Shown here piece after piece: positions 38,185-47,835 of a stretch of DNA of 64,000 nt. Source of the stretch: Actinomycetota bacterium (GTDB lineage Bacteria; Actinomycetota; Actinomycetes; Actinomycetales; Microbacteriaceae); the NCBI GenBank assembly GCA_030840335.1, contig JAUZFR010000188.1, forward strand, positions 1 through 64,000, read 5' to 3'. The notes under the pieces are model-generated. The model was given only the letters and a program-made list of their open reading frames with translations. It did no database searches and was not told the DNA's origin. The position numbers and the translations under genes were made by a program. Positions within the stretch are counted from its first letter, which is position 1. Every line of letters starts with the position of its first letter.

Positions 38185-40629
38185 ATGTCAATCACACAAC
38201 TGTCTTCGAGCCCAGTCGCTGACGAGGCCGTAACGCCCTGGCCATTCAGCGAGCCACGCCCCGTCTCCGACGAGGCGCTGCTGCAACTGAACACGTGGTG
38301 GCGCGCCGCGAACTACCTGTCGCTGGGACAGATCTACCTGCTCGACAACCCACTGCTTCGAGAGCCGCTCCGTCGCGAACACATCAAGCCCCGCCTGCTC
38401 GGACACTGGGGCACGACGCCCGGACTCAACTTTATTTACGCTCACTTGAATCGAGTGATCCAGCAGCGGTCGCTCAACACGATCTACATTGCCGGTCCGG
38501 GCCACGGCGGCCCCGGCATGGTCGCGAACGCCTACCTCGACGGCACCTACAGCGAGGTGTACAACGGCATCAGCCAGTCTGAGGACGGTCTGCGCGCACT
38601 TTTCCGCCAGTTCTCGTTCCCGGGCGGCATCCCGAGCCACGTGTCACCGGAAACTCCCGGATCGATTCACGAGGGCGGCGAGCTTGGGTACTCGCTGTCG
38701 CATGCCTACGGCGCGGTCTTCGACAATCCTGACTTGCTCGTCGCAGCCGTTGTCGGCGACGGGGAAGCTGAAACGGGACCACTCGCGACGAGCTGGCACT
38801 CGAACAAGTTCATCGACCCGCGGCAGGACGGCGTCGTTTTGCCGATCCTGCACCTCAACGGCTACAAGATTGCGAATCCGACCATCCTCGCTCGCATCCC
38901 CGAGCACGAACTCCTCGAGCTCATGCGCGGGTACGGCCACACTCCCTACCTCGTTTCGGGAGGTTTCGATGGCGAGAATCCGATCGAGGTACACAGGCGC
39001 TTCGCGATCACGCTGGATGCAGTCCTCAATCAGATTGCGGAGATCAAGGCGGCCGCCGTAGCGGGAACGCTGGTCGGCAGACCGGCGTGGCCCATGATCA
39101 TCCTGCGCACGCCAAAGGGCTGGACCTGTCCAGCCGAGATCGACGGGCATCCCGCCGAGAACAACTGGCGCTCGCACCAGGTGCCGCTGGTGGACGCACG
39201 CGACACCGAGGCGCACACTCGTGTACTCGAGGCGTGGATGCGGTCGTATAAGCCCGAAGAGCTGTTCGATGCAACCGGAGCGCCCGTGCCGCTCGCAACG
39301 TCGCTTGCTCCGGTGGGCAATCTGAGGATGAGCGCGAACCCGGTGGCGAACGGCGGACTGTTGCGTCAGGAACTCAGGCTTCCGGACTTCCGCCGCTATG
39401 CGGAGGGCGTTTCGGCCCCTGGCAGCTCGATCAGCGAACCAACCCGTGTGCTTGGCGCGTGGTTGCGGGATGTCATCGCGAACAATCCGCACAACTTCCG
39501 GATCTTTGGCCCCGACGAAACCGCGTCCAATCGCCTGACCTCGGTCTTCGATGTGACCGACAAGCAGTGGAACGGCGAGTACCTGCCCATCGACTCCGAC
39601 AACCATCTCGCTCGGGCGGGTCGAGTCGTCGAGATGCTGAGCGAGCACCAGTGTGAAGGATGGCTCGAAGGCTACCTTCTGACCGGGCGGCACGGGATCC
39701 TGAACTCCTACGAGGCGTTCATCCACATCGTGGATTCGATGTTCAACCAGCATGCGAAGTGGCTGAAGACCACCCGCCGCATCCCGTGGCGCCGACCGAT
39801 CGCCTCGCTCAACTACCTGCTGAGTTCGCATGTGTGGAGGCAGGACAACAACGGACTGTCGCATCAGGATCCCGGCTTCATCGATCATGTCGTCAACAAG
39901 AAGGCCGACGTCGTGCGCGTCTACCTGCCGTTCGACGCGAACACACTCCTTTCAACGTACGACCACTGCCTGCGCTCGGTGGACTACGTCAACGTCGTGG
40001 TCGCGGGCAAGCAGCCTTCCTTCAACTGGCTCACCCTGGACCAGGCGATCGAGCACTGTACCCGCGGCCTCGGCCTGCTCGAGTGGGCAGGCACAGAGGT
40101 CGAAGGCGAAGAACCGGATGTCGTGCTCGCGTCCGCTGGGGACGTGCCGACTCTCGAGATGCTCGCGGCCGTTTCCATCCTTCGTGACCGGATCCCGACT
40201 CTGAAAATCCGGGTGGTCAATGTCGTCGACCTGATGCGGCTCGAGAGCGACACCGAGCATCCGCATGGTCTCAGTGACCTCGAGTACGACGCGATCTTCA
40301 CCTCGGACAAGCCGGTCATCTTCGCGTACCACGGCTACCCGTGGCTCATCCATCGCCTGACCTACCGCCGTGCGGGACATGATCACCTTCACGTTCGCGG
40401 GTACAAAGAAGAGGGCACAACGACGACGCCGTTCGACATGGTCATGTTGAACGATCTCGACCGGTACCGGCTGGTCATGGACGTGCTCGACAGGGTCCCT
40501 GGGCTCGATGCGCGGCAGGGGATTCTTCGTCAGGACATGCAGGATGCACGTATCCGCGCCCGCGAATACACCCGCGAGCACGGGGAAGACATCCCCGAGG
40601 TAGCGAACTGGGTGTGGACTGCGGAGTAA
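38185..40629 (+). CDS. xfp: phosphoketolase
   Basis: [25 protein letters not shown] ... [22 protein letters not shown] ... [17 protein letters not shown]. Confidence 0.97.
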   Translation: MSITQLSSSPVADEAVTPWPFSEPRPVSDEALLQLNTWWRAANYLSLGQIYLLDNPLLREPLRREHIKPRLLGHWGTTPGLNFIYAHLNRVIQQRSLNTIYIAGPGHGGPGMVANAYLDGTYSEVYNGISQSEDGLRALFRQFSFPGGIPSHVSPETPGSIHEGGELGYSLSHAYGAVFDNPDLLVAAVVGDGEAETGPLATSWHSNKFIDPRQDGVVLPILHLNGYKIANPTILARIPEHELLELMRGYGHTPYLVSGGFDGENPIEVHRRFAITLDAVLNQIAEIKAAAVAGTLVGRPAWPMIILRTPKGWTCPAEIDGHPAENNWRSHQVPLVDARDTEAHTRVLEAWMRSYKPEELFDATGAPVPLATSLAPVGNLRMSANPVANGGLLRQELRLPDFRRYAEGVSAPGSSISEPTRVLGAWLRDVIANNPHNFRIFGPDETASNRLTSVFDVTDKQWNGEYLPIDSDNHLARAGRVVEMLSEHQCEGWLEGYLLTGRHGILNSYEAFIHIVDSMFNQHAKWLKTTRRIPWRRPIASLNYLLSSHVWRQDNNGLSHQDPGFIDHVVNKKADVVRVYLPFDANTLLSTYDHCLRSVDYVNVVVAGKQPSFNWLTLDQAIEHCTRGLGLLEWAGTEVEGEEPDVVLASAGDVPTLEMLAAVSILRDRIPTLKIRVVNVVDLMRLESDTEHPHGLSDLEYDAIFTSDKPVIFAYHGYPWLIHRLTYRRAGHDHLHVRGYKEEGTTTTPFDMVMLNDLDRYRLVMDVLDRVPGLDARQGILRQDMQDARIRAREYTREHGEDIPEVANWVWTAE

Positions 40630-40695
40630 ACTCCAGCAACGAAGACCTGTCGCAGGGGACGCCCTGGGCACGCCGCAGGCGGGATGAGAACAGTC

Positions 40696-42411
40696 ATGAC
40701 TGACGCGCACTCCTTCACTTTTCCCGACGAGCCGCGTGGAGAGTTGGACCTCGCCATTGACGAGCTGGTCGCTCGGGCGCGTGACGTGCTCAAGATCCAG
40801 GGCAGGCTCCGTTCCCTGCTCAAAGCGAATCAGGCCGTCATCGAGAATCTCGATCTACCGGCGGTGCTGCGACGGATTGTCGTCGCCGCCATCGACCTGG
40901 TCGGGGCCGAATACGGCGCGCTCGGGGTCGTCGCCCCGGATGGCACGCTCGAACAGTTCATCAATGTCGGAATGTCCGAACACCAGATCGAGATGATCGG
41001 GCACCTTCCGGAGGGTCACGGCCTTCTCGGAGCACTGATCGACGACCCGCGTCCCATCCGAATCGAGCAGATCTCCGAGGATCCGCGATCCGCGGGATTT
41101 CCGGACCACCACCCGCCGATGGGCAGCTTTCTCGGCGTCCCGATCCGCGTGCGCGACGAGGTGTACGGAAACCTCTATCTCAGCAACCAGTCTTCGGGGC
41201 GCTTCAGCTCCGAGGACGAGCAGCTGGTAGTCGCCCTCGCCGCCACGGCCGGCGTCGCCATCGAGAACGCCCGGCTCTTCGAAGAGACCCATCGGAGGCA
41301 GGCGTGGTCTGCTGCGTCCGCCGAGTTTACGGCCGCGCTGCTTTCGGCCGAGCAGGGATCGGCGATTTCCACGCTTGCCGGCCGAGTTCTGCAACTTGCC
41401 GAGGCCGACGTCGTCTGGGTTCTGCTGCCGACCTCCGATCCCGCCGTTCTCGTCGCCGACACCGCACGAGGAATCGACGAGGACGAGATCCAGGGCAGCG
41501 CGGTACCAATTTCGGGGTCGATCGTCGCCGACGTCCTCGAGGGCAAACAACCGCGACAGATCGACGATGGGTCGCAGAGCGAAATCCCGCTGAGCGACGG
41601 ACGAGTACTCGGCTCGGTCATGGCGGTGCCGATGATCGTCTCGGGAATGACGCAGGGGGTGCTGCTCGTGGGACGGCTCAAGGGCCGTGCGAGGTTCGCG
41701 CTCGTCGATCTCGAGATGGCAGCGGATTTCGCGGGTCAGGCGAGTGTGGCAATGGAGCTGTCCGCCGCACGTGCCGACCGCCAGCGCATGGCTCTCCTCG
41801 AGGATCGCGGACGCATCGCGCGCGATCTTCACGATCACGTCATCCAGCAACTCTTCGGCACGGGCCTCGAGCTGCAGAGTATCGCCGGGGGACTTCCGGC
41901 GGGCCCGCTGTCGAACCGAATCATCCAGTCCATCGCGAATCTGGATGCCAGCATCTCGCAGATTCGCACCGTCATCTTCGCGCTGTCCGCCCAGACGGAT
42001 GACTCGCGCAACACGGTGCGACACTTGCTGATCGACCTCGCCAACGAACTGGCGGCCGGGCTGTCCAGCACTCCGAACGTCAACTTCTCGGGTCCGGTTG
42101 ACCTCGTCGTCATGGACGACCTTGCTGACGACGTTGTCGCGGTGACGCGTGAGGCTCTCGTGAATGTGATCAAGCACGCCGAGGCCACGAGAACGTCCGT
42201 GTCGCTGACCGTCGTCGACAATTCGGTGATCCTCGAGATCGTCGACGACGGCAAAGGGTCATCCGGCTCGCAGCGTCGAAGCGGGATCTCCAATCTCGAG
42301 CACCGTGCCCTGAGCCGCGGAGGCGAGTTTGCGTTCGATTCGACGGCGGGCGGCACACGCGTGACCTGGCGAGTGCCATACGGTGTCGAACAATCAGTCG
42401 AAAGTGCGTGA
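40696..42411 (+). CDS. GAF-domain sensor histidine kinase (DevS/DosS-like)
   Basis: Two GAF regions; GFPDHHPPMGSFLGVPIRVRDEVYGNLYLSNQ resembles the heme-ligand segment of DosS; DHVIQQLFGTGLELQS H-box; ATPase domain. 40684 is an alternative start. Confidence 0.9.
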   Translation: MTDAHSFTFPDEPRGELDLAIDELVARARDVLKIQGRLRSLLKANQAVIENLDLPAVLRRIVVAAIDLVGAEYGALGVVAPDGTLEQFINVGMSEHQIEMIGHLPEGHGLLGALIDDPRPIRIEQISEDPRSAGFPDHHPPMGSFLGVPIRVRDEVYGNLYLSNQSSGRFSSEDEQLVVALAATAGVAIENARLFEETHRRQAWSAASAEFTAALLSAEQGSAISTLAGRVLQLAEADVVWVLLPTSDPAVLVADTARGIDEDEIQGSAVPISGSIVADVLEGKQPRQIDDGSQSEIPLSDGRVLGSVMAVPMIVSGMTQGVLLVGRLKGRARFALVDLEMAADFAGQASVAMELSAARADRQRMALLEDRGRIARDLHDHVIQQLFGTGLELQSIAGGLPAGPLSNRIIQSIANLDASISQIRTVIFALSAQTDDSRNTVRHLLIDLANELAAGLSSTPNVNFSGPVDLVVMDDLADDVVAVTREALVNVIKHAEATRTSVSLTVVDNSVILEIVDDGKGSSGSQRRSGISNLEHRALSRGGEFAFDSTAGGTRVTWRVPYGVEQSVESA

Positions 42412-42415
42412 CGCG

Positions 42416-43057
42416 ATGATCAGGATCTTTCTGGTGGATGACCACGAACTGGTGCGCCGCGGCATTGCAGGCCTGCTCGCCGCCGAACCCGATATGGAAA
42501 TAGTCGGCGAGGCGGGAACCGCTGCACAGGCGCGCGCACGCATCGCTGCAACGCAGCCCGACGTCGCCTTGCTGGATGTGCGGCTCCCCGATGGCAGTGG
42601 AATCGACGTGTGCAGGGACGTGCGATCGCAGAGCCCCGCTACCGGCTGCCTCATCCTCACCGCGTACGACGATGATGAGGCGATCTATGCCGCCGTCCTC
42701 GCTGGCGCTGCGGGATACGTTCTCAAAGACATCCGCGGCACCAACCTCGTCGAATCGGTGCGCAAGGTAGCGGCGGGCCGCTCGCTCCTCGATCCAGGGC
42801 TGACGAAACGCGTCGTCGAGCGGATGAAGGGGCGCGACGCGCGCGATCCGCGACTGGAGTCGCTGAGCCTGCGCGAGAAGCAGATCATCTCCCTCATCGC
42901 GGATGGCCTCACCAACCGCGAGATCGGCGCGAAACTCTCCCTCGCCGAGAAGACGGTGAAGAACTACGTGTCGGGGCTCCTGAGCAAACTGGGACTCCAG
43001 CGCCGCACTCAAGCGGCGATCCTGCATCTCGAGACTCAGGCAAGATCGCCCGAGTAG
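42416..43057 (+). CDS. LuxR/NarL-family response regulator (DevR/DosR-like)
   Basis: IRIFLVDDHELVRRGIAGLLAAEPDMEIVGEAG ... LSLREKQIISLIADGLTNREIGAKLSLAEKTVKNYVSGLLSKLGLQRRTQAA. Confidence 0.95.
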   Translation: MIRIFLVDDHELVRRGIAGLLAAEPDMEIVGEAGTAAQARARIAATQPDVALLDVRLPDGSGIDVCRDVRSQSPATGCLILTAYDDDEAIYAAVLAGAAGYVLKDIRGTNLVESVRKVAAGRSLLDPGLTKRVVERMKGRDARDPRLESLSLREKQIISLIADGLTNREIGAKLSLAEKTVKNYVSGLLSKLGLQRRTQAAILHLETQARSPE

Positions 43058-43068
43058 GCAGCCGACGA

Positions 43069-43086
43069 GGGTCCTTTGGCCCTATC
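43069..43086 (+). promoter_or_regulatory. DevR-like dyad GGGTCCTTTGGCCCTATC
   Basis: Site 4 of 5; followed by N20-GTACT-N6-ATG(43118). Confidence 0.7.
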
Positions 43087-43117
43087 GCGCGCGTTCGCGG
43101 CGGTATGTACTGGCGGC

Positions 43118-43681
43118 ATGAAGAAATCGAGCGAGACGCCGTCTCCCACCCGAACGCATTTCGTTGCGGATCCGAGCGGTGCGCGATATCAGGCCGACAG
43201 TGACGGCACGGGCGTTGCCAGGATTCGCCGGTACCTCTCACTGCGACGACCTGCGGCAACCGCGCCCGAGCGGGTCGGCCGAGTCGTCGTTGGCGTTGAC
43301 GGCTCGCCGTCGTCGATCGCTGCCCTCCAGCGGGCCGCAGCGATCGCCGAGGCTACGGGGGCCGCGATCCGGGCCGTGGCCGTGTGGCAGTACCCCACTG
43401 GCGCCATGGATGTCGGTGACCTCCTCGAGTCCGCCGAGTCCGACGCTTCCGAGGCACTCGCGTCGACGGTGCAACTCGCTTTCGACGAGCGACCGCCCGA
43501 ATGGCTGTCACTCGTCACGCGAGAGGGGAGCGCCGCGCATGTTCTCATCGAAGAGAGTTGGGGCGCCGAGATGCTGATCGTGGGCAGCCGTGGACACAGC
43601 GTCATTGCCGGGCTGTTTCTCGGCTCGGTGAGTGCGCAGTGCGCCGAGCGCGCCCACTGCCCGGTGCTGGTGATGCACTGA
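43118..43681 (+). CDS. universal stress protein
   Basis: VVVGVDGSPSSIAALQRAAAIAEATGAAIRAVAVWQ ... MLIVGSRGHSVIAGLFLGSVSAQCAERAHCPVLVM. Confidence 0.9.
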   Translation: MKKSSETPSPTRTHFVADPSGARYQADSDGTGVARIRRYLSLRRPAATAPERVGRVVVGVDGSPSSIAALQRAAAIAEATGAAIRAVAVWQYPTGAMDVGDLLESAESDASEALASTVQLAFDERPPEWLSLVTREGSAAHVLIEESWGAEMLIVGSRGHSVIAGLFLGSVSAQCAERAHCPVLVMH

Positions 43682-43725
43682 GTGTTCGTGATGCGGTGAG
43701 GTTGCGATGCGGTGAGCGCGCGGCT

Positions 43726-43986
43726 TCAGCGACGCGGCAGGTCCAGCAGGCTGTTGCGGGCGGTACCATCTCGGTTCGTGCGCAGGTATTTGAGATCGCC
43801 GTCCATCGCATCCGTGATCTGAGTTGTTCCCTCAGGCCAGTTGACGCAATAGGAATGGATGCCGAGCTCCATGTCCATGACGGCATCGGCGACGGCGATC
43901 GGCGACCAGTCGGCCCCGTCATGACAGAGGCGAACGACTTCGCCCTGCCTGTCGACGCTGATTGAGGTCACGCTTCTGATTGACAT
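43726..43986 (-). CDS. DUF3892-like small protein
   Basis: ISVDRQGEVVRLCHDGADWSPIAVADAVMDMELGIHSYCVNWPEGTTQITDAMDGDLKYLRTNRDGTARNSLLDLP. Confidence 0.7.
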   Translation of the reverse strand: MSIRSVTSISVDRQGEVVRLCHDGADWSPIAVADAVMDMELGIHSYCVNWPEGTTQITDAMDGDLKYLRTNRDGTARNSLLDLPRR

Positions 43987-44017
43987 TGTTCTAGTACAGC
44001 GGGTTCGACGGGAGATG

Positions 44018-44035
44018 CTTAGGGTCGAAGGTCCC
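44018..44035 (-). promoter_or_regulatory. DevR-like dyad (minus) GGGACCTTCGACCCTAAG
   Basis: Site 5 of 5; followed on minus by N20-GTACT-N6-ATG(43986). Confidence 0.7.
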
Positions 44036-44063
44036 GCGTCGGGTCACACACTGTGGCCCGCTG

Positions 44064-44807
44064 CTATTTCCACACGTATTCGGTGGCCGCGTAACCAGCC
44101 TCGGCGGGAATCGTGATTACGCGCGCCCCATCGTCGCGCACGTCGATTCGTGGTTCAACCGTGTACGGCGTGCGCGATTGCGCCGCCGCGATGGCGCCGC
44201 CGGTGTCGGAACTCTCGGCCAGTCGCGCGAGGTTCATGAGGGTCGGGAACAGGATGGATTGCTCTCCATCCGTCGCACGCGAAACGGCATCGGATGGGCC
44301 AACCCACTCCACACCCACTGTTTCGGCGCCGTCCGACCACGCGACCTGACCAGGAGGCATGGCGGCGAGATAGAACCGCGTGTCGAACCGCCGGGGTTCC
44401 GCCACAGGGGTGATCCAGTGGCCGAACGGCTGGAGAGCACCGAGGTCGAGCATCGCGCCAGTTGCTTCGACGACCTCGCGGAACGCCGCGCCACGCATCC
44501 GCTCGGTCACCTGTAATGGCGCGCCGTCCGCTGCGAACCCGAGCAGGATTGAGGTCTCTTCCCAGGTTTCGCGCAGAGCGCCGATTCGTAACGCACGCTC
44601 GTCAGCGCCGAGCAGTACGTCGCCTCGCGTCAGCTGCGCCCAGGTCGGGTCGTGATCGTTCGGCTCGATCGCACCGCCGGGGAACACCAGCGCAGACCCG
44701 AATACCGCCCGCGAGTGCCGGCGCACCATGAGCACCTCGAACGGATCATCACGGGCGAGCAGAATAGTCGCCGACAGGCGAGGAGGTGGTGGATCGTTGG
44801 CAATCAC
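44064..44807 (-). CDS. NUDIX hydrolase
   Basis: VFPGGAIEPND ... ALRETWEETSILLG. Confidence 0.85.
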   Translation of the reverse strand: MIANDPPPPRLSATILLARDDPFEVLMVRRHSRAVFGSALVFPGGAIEPNDHDPTWAQLTRGDVLLGADERALRIGALRETWEETSILLGFAADGAPLQVTERMRGAAFREVVEATGAMLDLGALQPFGHWITPVAEPRRFDTRFYLAAMPPGQVAWSDGAETVGVEWVGPSDAVSRATDGEQSILFPTLMNLARLAESSDTGGAIAAAQSRTPYTVEPRIDVRDDGARVITIPAEAGYAATEYVWK

Positions 44808-44878
44808 TGAAAGGGACCCTACCCGTTCCGAGGCTCATCGACATCAGTATTGTGGGACCGAAAGCGGGAGGCCCGAGG

Positions 44879-45808
44879 ATGAGCAGCGCGACACCACGCC
44901 ATGGCTCGCGCCACCGGTGGTTCGCGCTCTTCTGGATGATCCCCGCAGCTCTCGTCGTGCTGTTTCTTGTCGTTCTCGCGGCCCGGGGTCTCCGCTCGAA
45001 TCCGTCGATTCAGTCGTTCATGCGCACCTACGACGGCCAGTCCGCGCTGCCCGCGGGCGCCCCAACGGGATTTCCGGCGTGGGTCGCTTGGCAGCATTTT
45101 CTCAGCGCATTCTTCGTGCTGTTGATCATCCGTACGGGCTGGCAGATTCGCACGACACGACGGCCGCCCGCGTACTGGACCAGAAACAACTCGGGGCGCA
45201 TTCGCACGCGTAACCCGCCGGTGCGCATCGGGCTTAACCTGTGGTTTCACCTCTGCGTGGACGTGCTGTGGGTGCTCAATGGGATTATCTTCTACATTCT
45301 GATTTTCGCGACTGGTCAGTGGGTGCGGCTCATCCCGGTGCACTGGGACGTCTTTCCCAACGCAATCACTGTGGCCATCCAGTACGCCTCGCTGTCGTGG
45401 CCGACCGAAGATGGCTGGGTCAACTACAACGCGCTGCAACTGCTCACCTACTTCGTCACCGTCTTCATAGCGGCGCCACTTGCGATTGTGACCGGCATCC
45501 GCATCGTGCCCGGGCTCGCCCACCGGCTGGCCTGGCTCGATCGGGTCTATCCGGTCTCGGTTGCCCGAGCGATCCATTTCCCGGTGATGATCTGGTTCGT
45601 CGCCTTCACCGTCGTGCACGTGACTCTCGTGCTTGCGACCGGTGCGCTGCGCAATCTGAACCACATGTATGCGCTTCGCGACGACCAGAGCTGGATCGGG
45701 TTCTGGATCTTCGCTGCGTCGGTCGTTCTGATGGTCGTCGCGTGGGTCGCGGTTCGGCCGTCGATAGTCGCGACACTCGCATCCCTCAGCGGCTCCGTGC
45801 GCCGCTAG
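44879..45808 (+). CDS. cytochrome b/b6-type membrane protein
   Basis: Multi-TM protein with LWFHLCVDVLWVLNGIIFYILIFATGQW and IHFPVMIWFVAFTVVHVTLVLATGALRNLNHMYA. Confidence 0.75.
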   Translation: MSSATPRHGSRHRWFALFWMIPAALVVLFLVVLAARGLRSNPSIQSFMRTYDGQSALPAGAPTGFPAWVAWQHFLSAFFVLLIIRTGWQIRTTRRPPAYWTRNNSGRIRTRNPPVRIGLNLWFHLCVDVLWVLNGIIFYILIFATGQWVRLIPVHWDVFPNAITVAIQYASLSWPTEDGWVNYNALQLLTYFVTVFIAAPLAIVTGIRIVPGLAHRLAWLDRVYPVSVARAIHFPVMIWFVAFTVVHVTLVLATGALRNLNHMYALRDDQSWIGFWIFAASVVLMVVAWVAVRPSIVATLASLSGSVRR

Positions 45809-45892
45809 TTGTCCTCGGAGGCGACGTAGGTCGCACTCGGCGACCGGTATTTCGCCCGACGCCGCCACTCAGATGGATGGCCGCTTCTGCCC

Positions 45893-45947
45893 GAGTTGAC
45901 TCCAATGGTTGTTATGCCCGTGTCAAGGCAGCCATTTGCGTCAACTC
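45893..45947. repeat. 55-bp imperfect inverted repeat (hairpin copy 1)
   Basis: GAGTTGACTCCAATGG...CCATTTGCGTCAACTC; second copy at 57261-57315. Confidence 0.75.
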
Positions 45948-45969
45948 ACCTGGGTTGGGAGGGCCGCCG

Positions 45970-46950
45970 CTAGCTCGGCGTCTGCCGCCGTCGTGCTTCG
46001 ATCGCGCTAATCAGCTGGGGCACAACCGAGAAGACATCCCCGACGACCCCGAAATCGGCGATCTCGAAAATCGGAGCGCGCGCATCCTTGTTGATCGCCA
46101 CAATCGTTCGCGCGCTCTGCATTCCTGCCCGGTGCTGGATAGCGCCCGAGATCCCGAGCGCGATGTAGAGGCCGGGCGATACCGTGACGCCGGTCTGGCC
46201 CACCTGCAGGTTGTGCTCGCAGTATCCTGCGTCGACCGCAGCTCTGGATGCGCCGATGGCCGCCCCGAACACGTCGGCAAGTTGCTCGACGAGGGCGAAA
46301 TTCTCCTTCGAGCCGAGTCCGCGCCCGCCCGAGACGACGACCTCTGCCGACTGCAGGTCAGGGCGCGCCGTGACCTCGGGGTCGTCGTGGCGGGCCGTGA
46401 TGACCGTGGTCGGAGCCGAGTCACCGGCGATGTCGAGCGACCGAACCGTGCCCGCCGCGGGCGGCGCAACCCCGTCGACAGAGAGCGGACGCAGGGAGAT
46501 CACGGGGATTCCCTTTGCGGCGATCGCTGTCACCCTGTATGCCCCGCCGAACGCCTCTTGCGTGACGACCGGCCCCGCGTTCCCGAGTACGAGTCCCGTG
46601 ACATCGCTGTGGTAGCCACCGCCAACCCGTATGGCAAGTCTCGCGGCGGCTTCCCGGCTGTCGACCGAGTTGCCCACAATCACCGCCGACACAGTGCCGG
46701 ATGCGAGGATCGCGGCCTGAAGCGCGGCAACCTGCGGCGTCACCACGAGCGAACCGGCGTTCGCGACGGTGGCGACGAACACGGTCGTCGCGCCGAGGCT
46801 CGCAAGAGACGCCTCGAGGTCGTCGCTTCCCGGCTCGACCACGAGAACCGCTGCCGGGTCGCCGAGCAGCGCCGCGGCCGCGAGAAGCTCGGCCGTCGTG
46901 GTGGCGAGAATCCCCTCGGCATGTTCCACGAGAACGAGTACGTCAGACAC
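45970..46950 (-). CDS. etfA: electron transfer flavoprotein alpha subunit
   Basis: [72 protein letters not shown]. Confidence 0.95.
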   Translation of the reverse strand: MSDVLVLVEHAEGILATTTAELLAAAALLGDPAAVLVVEPGSDDLEASLASLGATTVFVATVANAGSLVVTPQVAALQAAILASGTVSAVIVGNSVDSREAAARLAIRVGGGYHSDVTGLVLGNAGPVVTQEAFGGAYRVTAIAAKGIPVISLRPLSVDGVAPPAAGTVRSLDIAGDSAPTTVITARHDDPEVTARPDLQSAEVVVSGGRGLGSKENFALVEQLADVFGAAIGASRAAVDAGYCEHNLQVGQTGVTVSPGLYIALGISGAIQHRAGMQSARTIVAINKDARAPIFEIADFGVVGDVFSVVPQLISAIEARRRQTPS

Positions 46951-46964
46951 CGGAACCTCCAGTT

Positions 46965-47744
46965 CTAGAGGAGTTTCGCGGAGGCGAGATAGTCGGCGAG
47001 CTGGGTCGCGGCCGTGCCATCGTCCCTGATGATCGTTCCGGCGGCGCGCGGCGGGCGAACGGTAACGCTTGTCACGACCGACCCCGAGTTCTCCGCGCCC
47101 GCAAAGTCGTCGGGCGAGCCGAGCTCGTTCAGATCGACCGTTTCGAGCGGCTTCTTCTTCGCGGCCATGATGCCCTTGAAGCTCGGGAACCTCGCCTCGG
47201 CGATTTGTTCGGTGACCGAGACGACGGCGGGGAGTTTCGCGCTCACCTCCAGGTAGCCGGTGCCGGTCATCCGCTCGCCGGTGACGGTGTCGCCCTCGAC
47301 CGCGAGCGTTCGCAGGAAGGTGAGCTGCGATAGCCCGAGCCGCTCGGCGAGCATGGCGGGAACGGCTGCCGTGCGACCATCGGTCGATTCGTTGCCCGCG
47401 ATCACGAGATCAAAACTCCCGAGAGCGAGCGCAGCCGCGATCGCCGCCGAGGTCTGTACCGCGTCGGAACCGACCAGGCGGTCATCCAGGATGTGAATTC
47501 CGTTGTCAGCCCCCATCGCGAGGGATCTGCGAACCGCTTCGCGGGCGCTCTTCGGCCCCATAGTTACCGTGGTCACGGTCGACCCGGGCACTGATTCCCT
47601 GAGGAGGAGGGCCGCCTCGACCGCCTTCTCGTTGATTTCATCCGTAACGTTGTCACCGGCCCGCACGACCCGCTTGGTTTGCGGATCGAGTTGGCGATCC
47701 CCCCAGGTGTCGGGGACTTCCTTCACGAGTACCGCGATTTTCAT
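46965..47744 (-). CDS. etfB: electron transfer flavoprotein beta subunit
   Basis: [48 protein letters not shown]. Confidence 0.95.
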   Translation of the reverse strand: MKIAVLVKEVPDTWGDRQLDPQTKRVVRAGDNVTDEINEKAVEAALLLRESVPGSTVTTVTMGPKSAREAVRRSLAMGADNGIHILDDRLVGSDAVQTSAAIAAALALGSFDLVIAGNESTDGRTAAVPAMLAERLGLSQLTFLRTLAVEGDTVTGERMTGTGYLEVSAKLPAVVSVTEQIAEARFPSFKGIMAAKKKPLETVDLNELGSPDDFAGAENSGSVVTSVTVRPPRAAGTIIRDDGTAATQLADYLASAKLL

Positions 47745-47762
47745 CGTCGATCACAGCCTCTC

Positions 47763-47807
47763 CATCCAACAATTTACTAGGAATTAGTTGGATGTCCTAG
47801 TAAATTG
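47763..47807. promoter_or_regulatory. two interlocked perfect inverted repeats in the etfB/ACAD divergent promoter
   Basis: CATCCAAC (47763-47770)/GTTGGATG (47787-47794); CAATTTACTAGGA (47770-47782)/TCCTAGTAAATTG (47795-47807). Confidence 0.8.
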
Positions 47808-47835
47808 TCGCTCAGGGCAATCGAGAGAAGCCGAG

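Noticed and set aside
38644-39888. 414-aa minus ORF inside phosphoketolase, and similar 40855-42177 and 1696-3042 minus ORFs
   Set aside because: Antisense to strongly recognised genes; no family motifs.
40660-40680. GGGGACGCCCTGGGCAC before the sensor kinase as a DevR-like site
   Set aside because: Poor match in the core and spacing; could be chance in GC-rich DNA.
44813-44860. GGGACC half-sites before the cytochrome b gene as a sixth DevR-like site
   Set aside because: The second half-site does not fit the dyad, and the spacing to ATG 44879 differs. Too weak.
45241-46968. 575-aa plus-strand ORF across cytb and etfA
   Set aside because: Crosses two confident genes in the wrong frame and strand; composition is typical of spurious GC-rich ORFs.
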